Below, in pieces: positions 1 through 5,269 of a stretch of 5,269 nucleotides of DNA. Numbering within the stretch: position 1 is the first letter of the stretch; each line of letters begins with the position of its first letter. The translations under genes were made by a program, and so were the position numbers. The stretch is from Globobulimina sp. (Eukaryota; Foraminifera; Rotaliida): contig PIVH01000651.1 of NCBI GenBank assembly GCA_003354225.1, positions 1 to 5,269 on the forward strand. The letters are read 5' to 3'. Below the pieces are notes generated by a model. The model made no database searches. It was not told the origin of the DNA and was given only the letters and a program-made list of their open reading frames with translations.

Positions 1-1
1 C

Positions 2-904
2 GATACTGTATACTTTGTCAATAGATATATGCGAAAACGTGTGAATAATTTAATTGTACATTGTCCACGAAGTTCTAAAGCATTGTCAATGAATCATAAA
101 CACCATAGAATTGAAGAAAAAAAATGTGATAATGATAGTGAGTGTGGCCAATATTGTGAATGGAATGGTAAATTATCGGATTTATTAAATCATATAGAAA
201 AAGAATGCAAATTTTACAAAAGAAAAAGGAAATTAAAACATAATAATAATGACTTGATACATTTATGTGATGCAAATAAGCAACAAATTGAAGCATTAAT
301 GAAGAAAATAGATATCCAACATCACCAAATTACTCATTTAAAACAAGAACATAAGAGTTTAAAATCAAAATTAAAGAAAAATACGCAAGATACAATGCAA
401 ATGTTTGAAAGTGTTGATAGATTAACTAAGATTGTTATGGATAATTATAAATCCACAAATAAATATTGCCATCCATCCAATAAATATGAATTATACCATC
501 CGAAAAGACTGATAATTAAAAAACAACACTCACAAAATCAAATAGCTTTAATCCATTCAAAAGAGATTGAAGAACACATTATGGAAACAAAATATCATCC
601 AAAAATAAGGAATAATGATGGAATATGGACGTGTTGTAATGGGTCACTAGAATCAAATGGATGCTCTATTGCAACTACACAAATTATGATATATCCGTGT
701 TGCGGCAAAAGAGATAAATCTGATGGATGTATGAATGGATATATATGCTGTAAAGGAAATATTAACAGCAATGGATGTATTGATGTTTCATATTATTCAT
801 GTTGTAATCAACAGAAAAATAATAAATCAAATGGCTGTTCAAAACGATATATTTGCTGTAAACAATCATATCCAAAATCAAAAGGTTGCCAATTGAAAAT
901 ATGA
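2..904 (+). CDS. RING/TRAF-type zinc-finger protein with coiled coil and CC..GC repeats, 5' partial
   Basis: The frame is open from base 2 and closes with TGA at 902-904. The first Met is at base 29 (residue 1 here), but nine codons before it are open and read like the end of a RING finger (NRYMRKRVNNLIVHCP), so the true start is probably off the left edge. Domains in order: a TRAF-type zinc finger near residues 12-60, with C39, C43, the C-x-W-x-G core, H55 and C60 as likely zinc ligands; a Lys/Gln/His-rich heptad-like coiled coil at about 66-135; a polar linker; and five cysteine repeats at 200-287. RING plus TRAF zinc fingers with a coiled coil are typical of E3 ubiquitin ligases and oligomeric adaptors acting in the cytoplasm. 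No TRAF-C (MATH) domain follows; the cysteine array takes its place. I infer an adaptor or E3-like role. The gene is real with high confidence; the ligase role depends on a RING that lies outside the window. Confidence 0.82.
   Translation, partial: DTVYFVNRYMRKRVNNLIVHCPRSSKALSMNHKHHRIEEKKCDNDSECGQYCEWNGKLSDLLNHIEKECKFYKRKRKLKHNNNDLIHLCDANKQQIEALMKKIDIQHHQITHLKQEHKSLKSKLKKNTQDTMQMFESVDRLTKIVMDNYKSTNKYCHPSNKYELYHPKRLIIKKQHSQNQIALIHSKEIEEHIMETKYHPKIRNNDGIWTCCNGSLESNGCSIATTQIMIYPCCGKRDKSDGCMNGYICCKGNINSNGCIDVSYYSCCNQQKNNKSNGCSKRYICCKQSYPKSKGCQLKI
626..889 (+). repeat. Five tandem cysteine repeats (aromatic-x-C-C-x(8-10)-C, ending in GC)
   Basis: These are coding repeats at the C-terminus of the first gene, at residues 200-212, 222-234, 238-250, 256-270 and 274-287. 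Each has an aromatic residue two before a Cys pair (WTCC, YPCC, YICC, YSCC, YICC), then a gap of 8, 8, 8, 10 or 9 residues to a Gly-Cys, usually with Ser two residues before the Gly (SNGC, SDGC, SNGC, SNGC, SKGC). The array holds 15 cysteines. Only the first unit has a His at a fixed distance upstream (H190, 11 residues before the Cys pair). A cytoplasmic protein with a TRAF zinc finger would be expected to use these cysteines for metal rather than disulfides, but three ligands per unit is incomplete. The DNA copies are diverged, so this is not a recent expansion. Confidence 0.85.
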
Positions 905-1009
905 TTACTTTATATGTTGCCATCTCATCTGAGATAGTTATTTCCGTACAGTTATGGAAGCTCCTTTCACCACTCACCAGTGACTTTGGTCTGGCATCTC
1001 ACTCTTACC
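905..1009 (+). promoter_or_regulatory. Compact intergenic spacer and 5' leader of the PH-DEP gene, with two tiny upstream ORFs
   Basis: Only 105 bases separate the stop of the first gene from the start of the second, so they must hold the 3' end of one transcript and the promoter or leader of the next. No AATAAA or TATA-like element stands out. There are two short ATG-initiated ORFs: 914-937 (7 codons plus stop) and 954-983 (9 codons plus stop). They would act as upstream ORFs if the transcript begins before them. A perfect 6-base inverted repeat with a 2-base loop lies at 922-935 (ATCTCA/TGAGAT). The spacer is visibly less AT-rich than the genes around it. Promoter activity is inferred from position only. 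Confidence 0.35.
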
Positions 1010-3764
1010 ATGACTTCGACTCCTGAAATAATCATAGATGGATTCTTTTTAAAAGTAATATTTCCGTTTTTTTTGAAGGTCAAACAACAAAAATTATAAT
1101 AATATACAGCAAGGATCATCGAATTTATCCCGTTGGAGACGAAGATACTTTGTTTTGTATGATAACAACATATTAACCTATGCTGATTCAAAAATTGATG
1201 TGCAGAAAGAAATAAATCTAAGACATGTTACATACATTGTAGAGGATAATAAAAATGCATCACCACTTTGGAATTATTCTTCCCATGGAATAGCAATGGA
1301 AACATCCAACAAAAACTATCAAAGAATTTGGAATTTTTGTTTTAGAACAGAGACACAAAGAGATTTATGGCGCAATGAACTAATAAAATGTACAAAATAT
1401 AATCATATTAATTTTATGCAAACACAAAAAGAAATTACGGAAAAAGAAAAAGAACTGCAACAATTAACTATAAATGCAAATAAATTAAAAGAAAATATTA
1501 AAATTAAAACTAGGCGATGGAATCTGAAGTATTATCAACGGTGTTTTATTGGTTCGGAAGCTGTTAAAACTTTAATTGATTTAAAAATTGCCTCTAATGA
1601 AGATAAAGCTATTCATTTTGGTAATTTATTAGTTACAAATCATACTATTCAACATGTTGAAAAACAGCATATGTTTAAAAACGGGCATTTTTACTATGAA
1701 TTTATAGATGAAAATAATAATAACAATAACCGTCGACGTAATACATTGGATACATTGGATTCTGCCATAAAAACTGCAGACGGAGAGCAAGATATTCTGA
1801 ATCTAATTAATAAATGTTGTGATAACACTAGAATGTTAAATCAATTATACACATCTTTATGTACTACTTTTGAATCAGATAGAAATCATTTGCAGTATGA
1901 AAAATATCTGGACAATCTGGGAAATATTGATGCTTTGATACATTTGATGAAGAGACATAAATTTATCCGCATATTAAATCATAAAGCAAGTATTCATAAT
2001 TATATATTAAACCGGTTTTGTCAATGTATTAATTATAACGACTCAGAAACGATATTATATAATTATCAATGTTTAAAAATACAAAAACAACAAACAGAGC
2101 AGAAACAGCTCGCTAATGACCAAATAATTGAACTCAATTTGCAAGACATACATTGTGATAGTATGATGGGTCATATTCAATTATTTGCAGCATTACCCAT
2201 ATCAACGCAGAATGTAAACAATAATATATGTTCATCGACATCGACATCGATATCGATATCATATTTATTTCGTATATTACCCAGTTACCGATACAAAGTG
2301 TTAGCAATGATAACGAAATGGGACACTAACACTTATAAACAATATACATTGTATGATCTGGAACAGTTTATTGGATTGTTATTTTATAAAACAATTTTTA
2401 ATTTTTTTGAAACCAAACGCAAAGTGAATAAAATTCCAATTCCATTTATAAATAAAATAAATAACAGAAATACATTTGAAGATATTAAACAAGATATATA
2501 TGATAATGATAACGACGAAATTAATGTAAAAAATGCAGAATTAAAAAAGTGCATTGAAAGTTTTGAGTGTATTATAAGTGGAAAAGATAATGAATTTCCA
2601 TCAAATATCAATATGTTCAATGTATTTCTTATGGTTTGGATAATTTATCGAAAACATTGCAGTCATATCAAATGTGATAGAAACGTAAGGACAATAAAAT
2701 TAAAATTACAATTTTTTACCAAATTCATTAATAAATTCTCTAAAGCATTTTTTATGGAATTAAATGGCAGAAAACATTTAACAAAATATATGTTGATTTT
2801 GCATTATTTTGCATCGCCATTATTTGATAATTATGGGGATACCGATAATATACATATAAATTCCCAAAATGGTATATTTCAAACGGCGTTAAATGTATTA
2901 AAAGATTGTAAAACCTTATCATGGATCAATAAACGTCAAATAATTGATTTTTTATATAAACATAATTGGGTAAAATATTTAAATAAATCACATAAAAGTA
3001 TTGAATTCAATGTAGTGCAAGAATTAAAATGTATTGATATGAAATTAAATAACATTTATTTACAATTAAAAGAAAATAAATATTTTCGATCTATTGAGAG
3101 TGAAATCAAAATAATATCTGGAAATGTTATATTTCGCCAAGACCATCTTAAAATTTTAGGTTCTCTAAAAAACACAAATAATAAAAGTAATATCCAATTT
3201 GAACATGAATGTGCAAAAATGATGGTACATATTGCTGAAAAATTATCAAATAAATTTACAAATATTATTGCAACAAAAATATTTCATTGCAAAAAAATAA
3301 AAGTATTTGAATTAAAAAGCAAATCAATGGATATGATCAGCCAGGAATTGCATTCCATGGCACATAAAAATATTAAATCTCCGAAGGCGGCATCGATTCG
3401 GGATTATATGGGTTGTTTGGTTGTTTTTGAAACAATCCAAGAAATGATCTCTGGCTATCAAAGACTTAGAAAAGTATCCAAACATTATGGCATACAAATA
3501 GTTCATATCGGTAATGGAATTTCTAAAAAGTTCATTATAAACAAATTATTGGATAATTTTCGTCTAATTAATATTCATGCCATTTTCTCACAAAATAATT
3601 GCAAACCATTAATTGGTGAGATAGTGTTTACTTTGTTACCAATATGGAAAACATACTCAATCAAAAAGTATATAATCGATTCATATGTTCTGCTTTTAAA
3701 TGATAAAACATACAAAATAGCCAAATCTTTATCTGTATCGAATTATAATATTGATTATGATTGA
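1010..3764 (+). CDS. PH-DEP protein with C-terminal RelA/SpoT-like nucleotidyltransferase domain (two exons)
   Basis: The exons are 1010-1054 and 1110-3764, giving 899 residues that end at TGA 3762-3764. The start is the first in-frame ATG after the TAG at 935-937. Removing the intron brings DGFFLK next to QGSSNL, which gives a normal PH beginning. Domains: PH at about 9-109 (WRRRYFVLYD strand; conserved Trp102 in the last helix); a short charged coiled coil at 116-148; DEP at about 150-215 (F-x-G-x-EAV core, HVxxxHxF, ending FYYEF); an Asn run at 217-222; an unrecognised, mostly helical region at 216-711; and a RelA/SpoT-like domain at about 712-880. In the last, D780 (IRDYMG) and E852 (LIGEI) sit where bacterial synthetases keep their two metal-binding acids, with the KSKS motif around 751-754 and FRLIN at 832. 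PH and DEP domains usually bring proteins to membranes or G-protein signalling. Nucleotide transfer is inferred. The gene, PH and DEP are near certain; the enzyme domain is probable. Confidence 0.88.
1034..1391 (+). other. PH domain coding region, split by an intron
   Basis: The domain is residues 9-109 of the PH-DEP protein. Strand 1 comes from exon 1 (IIIDGFFLK) and the rest from exon 2. It shows the usual basic pattern in the strand 1-2 loop (K15, R25, R27-R29 around SRWRRRYFVL) where many PH domains contact phosphoinositides, and a C-terminal helix with the near-invariant Trp (RDLWRNEL). Lipid binding is plausible from these basic residues but cannot be decided from the sequence alone. 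Confidence 0.85.
1055..1109 (+). other. Spliceosomal intron, 55 bases, phase 0, in the PH-DEP gene
   Basis: The donor is AAA|GTAATA and the acceptor is ATACAG|CAA, with a T-run just inside the donor and an AT-rich 3' half. The two exons join in phase 0. Read through, the exon 2 frame meets a TGA inside the intron (1074-1076) and the exon 1 frame, continued from 1055, leads into the same stop. Splicing joins the two halves of the PH first hairpin exactly, which is strong protein-level support. A start within exon 2 would leave a PH domain lacking its first strand. Confidence 0.83.
1512..1709 (+). other. DEP domain coding region
   Basis: The domain is residues 150-215 of the PH-DEP protein. 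It matches the DEP pattern well: basic Arg-Arg-Trp entry, F-I-G-S-E-A-V helix turn, leucine-rich helix, G-N-L-L, the I-x-HV-x(3)-H-x-F beta hairpin, and the closing FYYEF strand. DEP domains in Dishevelled, RGS and DEPTOR-type proteins bind membranes, receptors or partner GTPase regulators. It sits straight after a coiled coil and is followed by an Asn/Arg-rich linker. Confidence 0.9.
1742..1759 (+). repeat. 9-base tandem duplication in the post-DEP linker
   Basis: The unit TACATTGGA occurs twice in perfect tandem and encodes part of NTLDTLDS. It lies in the low-complexity linker just after the DEP domain. It stays in frame and looks like replication slippage. Confidence 0.8.
2235..2260 (+). 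repeat. Hexanucleotide microsatellite within the coding sequence
   Basis: Two TCGACA units are followed by two TCGATA units and a partial one. They encode an alternating Ser-Thr then Ser-Ile run inside the unrecognised middle region of the PH-DEP protein. The unit length is a multiple of three, so copy changes keep the frame. The change from ACA to ATA between copies points to one substitution followed by duplication. Confidence 0.85.
3198..3730 (+). other. RelA/SpoT-like nucleotidyltransferase domain, diverged
   Basis: The domain is at about residues 712-888, at the C-terminus of the PH-DEP protein. The order of elements fits the RelA/SpoT fold: a leading helix (AKMMVHIAEKL); a basic strand and helix with Lys-Ser-Lys-Ser; a strand with Asp (IRDYMGCLVVF, D780 at 3402-3404); a helix with GYQRL; IVHIGNGISK, in the place of the usual KNRF-like loop; FRLINIHAIF aligned with the Y-R-x-I-x-x-N/H core; and LIGEIVF with Glu (E852 at 3618-3620), followed by a KK..Y..SY helix in place of the usual K..H..Y. 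Changes from the usual set are Tyr to Phe at the guanine-stacking position and Val-Phe instead of a Gln after the Glu. It may be active with altered specificity or catalytically weak. The match is by eye. Confidence 0.55.
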
Positions 3765-3906
3765 AAAATTAAAAAACTGTATAATATCCAAGACCTGTAT
3801 CTTCAAAACATATTTTAGATAAGGATGTGGACTTTACGTTGCATTGTTATATTTAGTGTGCTAGTTTGGCAATCAATCATTTCATATTTGTGAGGCTCGT
3901 TTGATT

Positions 3907-3928
3907 GATACTTTAGTGATACTTTAGT
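3907..3928 (+). repeat. 11-base perfect tandem duplication
   Basis: GATACTTTAGT occurs twice head to tail, a few bases before the ATG of the small ORF at 3933. It could be a duplicated factor-binding site or simple slippage. Nothing in the sequence decides between these. Confidence 0.8.
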
Positions 3929-3932
3929 CGAA

Positions 3933-4088
3933 ATGTCAGGAGAACCATCATCCGTTCAACCAAACCATGCATTTCATTCCAAAGCTTTCAACAATTTCCT
4001 TTACCATTTTCAAACAAAAACACACAAAATTAAAACAAATCAGCTACATTATTTTCGATATGCATCGGAGATTCGCATCGAAAAATAA
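3933..4088 (+). CDS. Small ORF of 51 codons upstream of the third gene (uncertain)
   Basis: An ATG with A at -3 opens a frame that begins MSGEPSSVQPNHAF and ends with TAA at 4086-4088, 17 bases before the ATG of the third gene. The peptide is basic and polar with no recognised domain, signal peptide or membrane segment. Three readings are possible: an upstream ORF in the leader of the third gene; a separate small gene; or the true first exon of the third gene. For the last, a donor at 3954 (TCC|GTTCAA) and an acceptor at 4137-4138 (ACACAG) would join in phase 0, but that 185-base intron would be much longer than the other three. An ORF of this length can arise by chance, so confidence is low. 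Confidence 0.25.
   Translation: MSGEPSSVQPNHAFHSKAFNNFLYHFQTKTHKIKTNQLHYFRYASEIRIEK
4052..4084. repeat. 8-base inverted repeat before the third gene
   Basis: TTTTCGAT at 4052-4059 is the exact reverse complement of ATCGAAAA at 4077-4084, with 17 bases between them. The spacer and right arm also hold GCATCG twice as a direct repeat (4062-4067 and 4075-4080). It lies about 20 bases upstream of the ATG at 4106. It could form a small hairpin in the leader RNA or be a pair of protein-binding half-sites; chance is also possible in AT-rich DNA. Confidence 0.4.
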
Positions 4089-4105
4089 AAAATAAAAACA
4101 TTATT

Positions 4106-5269
4106 ATGGCGCAACCATTTGATGCAACCCAAACACAGTCAAAATTGTGGACACCATTACATATTCGAACCACCAAACAACCAAAAAATATCAATTCAAA
4201 TGGAAATCAAACCATTTGCTCTCCAGAACAAACATGTGCTATTTATGAATCTGTGTATGACAGGAAATATATTTCATTGTTGTTCTTGATTTATTTTTTT
4301 ATTTTTGCAACAAAAACAGATTAGAAAATATTAACAATGATAATGATACATTAAAACGGCTCATTGATAATTTAGAGAGTGAACAAAAATGTTTATTGGA
4401 ATTATTAAAGGATGAGCCACATTGGATGGGCTTAATAAATGGGACCCAGCGTAAATTAATGCATTGTGCTATGAATCTGGAAATTATGTTATTGACCAAA
4501 CAACAAACTGAAGACGATTCAAATCACATAACAACAGACAATCGGCAACGAAGAGATTCTAATCAAAGTTCACTAAATTCCTCAAATTCTTGGTCCAAAT
4601 CAACATCTGTTGATGGCAAAATATTGGATGTTAAGTTTTTGTGCATAAAAAGTGCGTGCATCATAAAGATAACTCATAAAAATAAAACAATAATAAAATA
4701 ATTAGAATGAAGGGAAAGAATCATCGATAGAAGGAATAATATTGGACGTCGCAGATATTCCAACAATGAAAGTACCAGATATTGGAATAACACATTATGT
4801 CTTTTCTGTAAAAAAAGTACAAACAAAATTCTGGTCCACCACAGCAAGATTGTTGCACATTGATTTAAAAAAGAAAGATGTTTTTATAACATACAATACA
4901 AATAAAAATAATAAGCGCTCTGCTGATTTATCAGAAGAAAAGTCCGTATCACCAGATAGCACATTAAAATCTAAAACATCGACGTCAATCTCAAATAGCA
5001 GTGATGATGGCAGTCATGGCACAACATCCAGCAACAACAAATCTGTATCAATGGCCCAATCCTTATCATTATCCGCAATGCAAGTAACACGATCGTCGCG
5101 TAATGATGAACCGTTCACTAAGTTAGTAGACTTATTTCGTGATCCACACAATATGCGATTGCAGGCTGTTTTGGTATTTAAATGCTTGAAAACGCAGGAA
5201 AAGGAGCACGACAAATTAGTGTTCAAATCATATACATTCAATTCGGAATGTGAGTTAATAAAATGCGAG
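4106..5269 (+). CDS. Protein with helical segment and PH-like domain split by a Ser-rich insert, 3' partial (three exons so far)
   Basis: The exons are 4106-4254, 4320-4629 and 4706-5269, giving 341 residues that run off the right edge. The ATG at 4106 has A at -3 and G at +4 and follows an A-rich leader; the frame upstream is closed by TAA at 4031. Parts in order: a polar N-terminus (1-45); a helical, coiled-coil-like segment (50-108) with heptad leucines and the motif DEPHWMGLING; a Ser/Asn-rich linker (112-150); and a likely PH-like domain from about 183. The first strands of that domain are HYVFSVKK, ARLLHIDL and DVFITYN. A Ser/Thr-rich insert follows at 222-287, and the later strands are RLQAVLVFKCL and LVFKSYTF, then the start of a helix. 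The strand pattern resembles PH-like domains at the N-termini of DNAJC13-type and related proteins, but the match is by eye and the domain is cut off. A cytoplasmic, membrane-associated role is inferred. The gene is well supported; its function is unknown. Confidence 0.75.
4255..4319 (+). other. Spliceosomal intron, 65 bases, phase 2, in the third gene
   Basis: The donor is CTGT|GTATGA and the acceptor is AAACAG|ATTAG. The GT left on exon 1 joins A from exon 2 to give a Val codon, so IYES runs into VLENINND without a break. The intron is T-rich in its middle. Unspliced, the frame would end in a false hydrophobic tail (residues KYISLLFLIYFF) and a TAG at 4322-4324. Confidence 0.78.
4630..4705 (+). 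other. Spliceosomal intron, 76 bases, phase 0, in the third gene
   Basis: The donor is GAT|GTTAAG and the acceptor is AATTAG|AAT. It joins GKILD to NEGKESS in frame. The exon 2 frame otherwise ends at TAA 4699-4701, and the exon 3 frame is closed upstream by the TAG at 4703-4705, which contains this acceptor. An alternative pair also keeps the frame (donor 4652 AGTGCG, acceptor 4729-4730 GATAG, phase 1) and would keep a few more residues upstream. The first choice has the donor closer to the other two introns. Some intron here is near certain; the exact sites are less so. Confidence 0.65.

Larger units (their letters stand above)
3765..4105 (+). promoter_or_regulatory. Intergenic region between the PH-DEP gene and the third gene
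   Basis: The 341 bases hold the 3' end of the PH-DEP transcript and presumably the promoter and leader of the third gene. No AATAAA follows the stop at 3764 closely. AATAAA occurs only in the A-rich block at 4081-4098, directly before the next ATG, where it is more likely leader sequence. The region contains an 11-base tandem duplication (3907-3928), a 51-codon ORF (3933-4088) and an 8-base inverted repeat (4052-4084). I see no tRNA, no conserved promoter element and no minus-strand gene. Confidence 0.4.

Noticed and set aside
75-296. Minus-strand ORF of 73 codons
   Set aside because: It lies antisense within the zinc-finger gene, whose plus-strand frame has clear domain motifs. It has no recognisable motif of its own.
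1155-1157. Start codon at 1155 for the PH-DEP protein
   Set aside because: This codon is TTG, not ATG, and lies inside the PH domain. The frame is open further upstream and the first PH strand is found in a separate exon beginning at ATG 1010.
762-1191. Two overlapping minus-strand ORFs of 71 and 74 codons
   Set aside because: They run across the cysteine repeats, the spacer and the PH exon. The plus-strand reading is supported by motifs and the minus-strand one is not.
1710-1735. Asn codon run as a sign of a mobile element or foreign DNA
   Set aside because: Short Asn runs are common in AT-rich protist genomes, and this one sits in a linker between domains.
2384-2620. Minus-strand ORF of 78 codons with hydrophobic stretches
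   Set aside because: The hydrophobic run is the antisense of Lys/Asn/Asp-rich codons in the PH-DEP gene, a common artefact in AT-rich DNA.
2605-2655. Possible transmembrane helix (MFNVFLMVWIIYRKHC) in the PH-DEP protein
   Set aside because: It is short and isolated, and polar or charged residues flank it closely, so it is more likely a buried helix of a folded region.
4262-4324. Apparent C-terminal membrane segment of a 72-residue protein
   Set aside because: It is translated intron. The GT..AG boundaries at 4255 and 4319 restore a continuous coding frame that omits it.
5014-5241. Minus-strand ORF of 75 codons at the right edge
   Set aside because: It is antisense to exon 3 of the third gene, whose plus-strand reading continues with a PH-like strand pattern.

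Overview
The window is nuclear DNA from an AT-rich unicellular eukaryote. It carries three protein-coding genes on the plus strand, the first and last cut by the window edges. The evidence for a eukaryote is: (1) three short GT..AG introns (55, 65 and 76 bases), each of which restores a continuous reading frame; (2) eukaryotic signalling domains (TRAF-type zinc finger, PH, DEP, PH-like); (3) Asn/Lys-rich proteins; and (4) no ribosome-binding sites. TAA, TAG and TGA do not occur inside the coding exons, so nothing suggests a reassigned code. The domain combinations and style recall the foraminiferan Reticulomyxa filosa or a related rhizarian. That assignment is from memory of the style, not from a search.

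Layout. Bases 2-904: the 3' part of a gene for a RING/TRAF-type zinc-finger protein, with a coiled coil and a C-terminal array of five CC..GC cysteine repeats. Bases 905-1009: a 105-base spacer with two tiny upstream ORFs. Bases 1010-3764: a two-exon gene for an 899-residue protein. It has an N-terminal PH domain (completed only when a 55-base intron at 1055-1109 is removed), a short coiled coil, a DEP domain, about 500 residues of unrecognised helical sequence, and a C-terminal domain that looks like a diverged RelA/SpoT-type nucleotidyltransferase. Bases 3765-4105: an intergenic stretch with a 51-codon small ORF, an 11-base tandem duplication and a short inverted repeat. Bases 4106-5269: the 5' part of a third gene with at least three exons. 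Its product has a polar N-terminus, a helical or coiled-coil segment, and a PH-like domain interrupted by a Ser/Thr-rich insert. It runs off the right edge.

How they might work together. All three products look like cytoplasmic signalling or scaffold proteins: a ubiquitin-ligase-like protein, a membrane-recruited PH-DEP protein with a possible nucleotide-transferring domain, and a second PH-like protein. Closeness in a eukaryotic genome does not show a shared pathway, and I see no direct link between them. The most notable item is the PH-DEP protein with the RelA/SpoT-like C-terminus. No tRNA, rRNA, mobile element or CRISPR array was seen.
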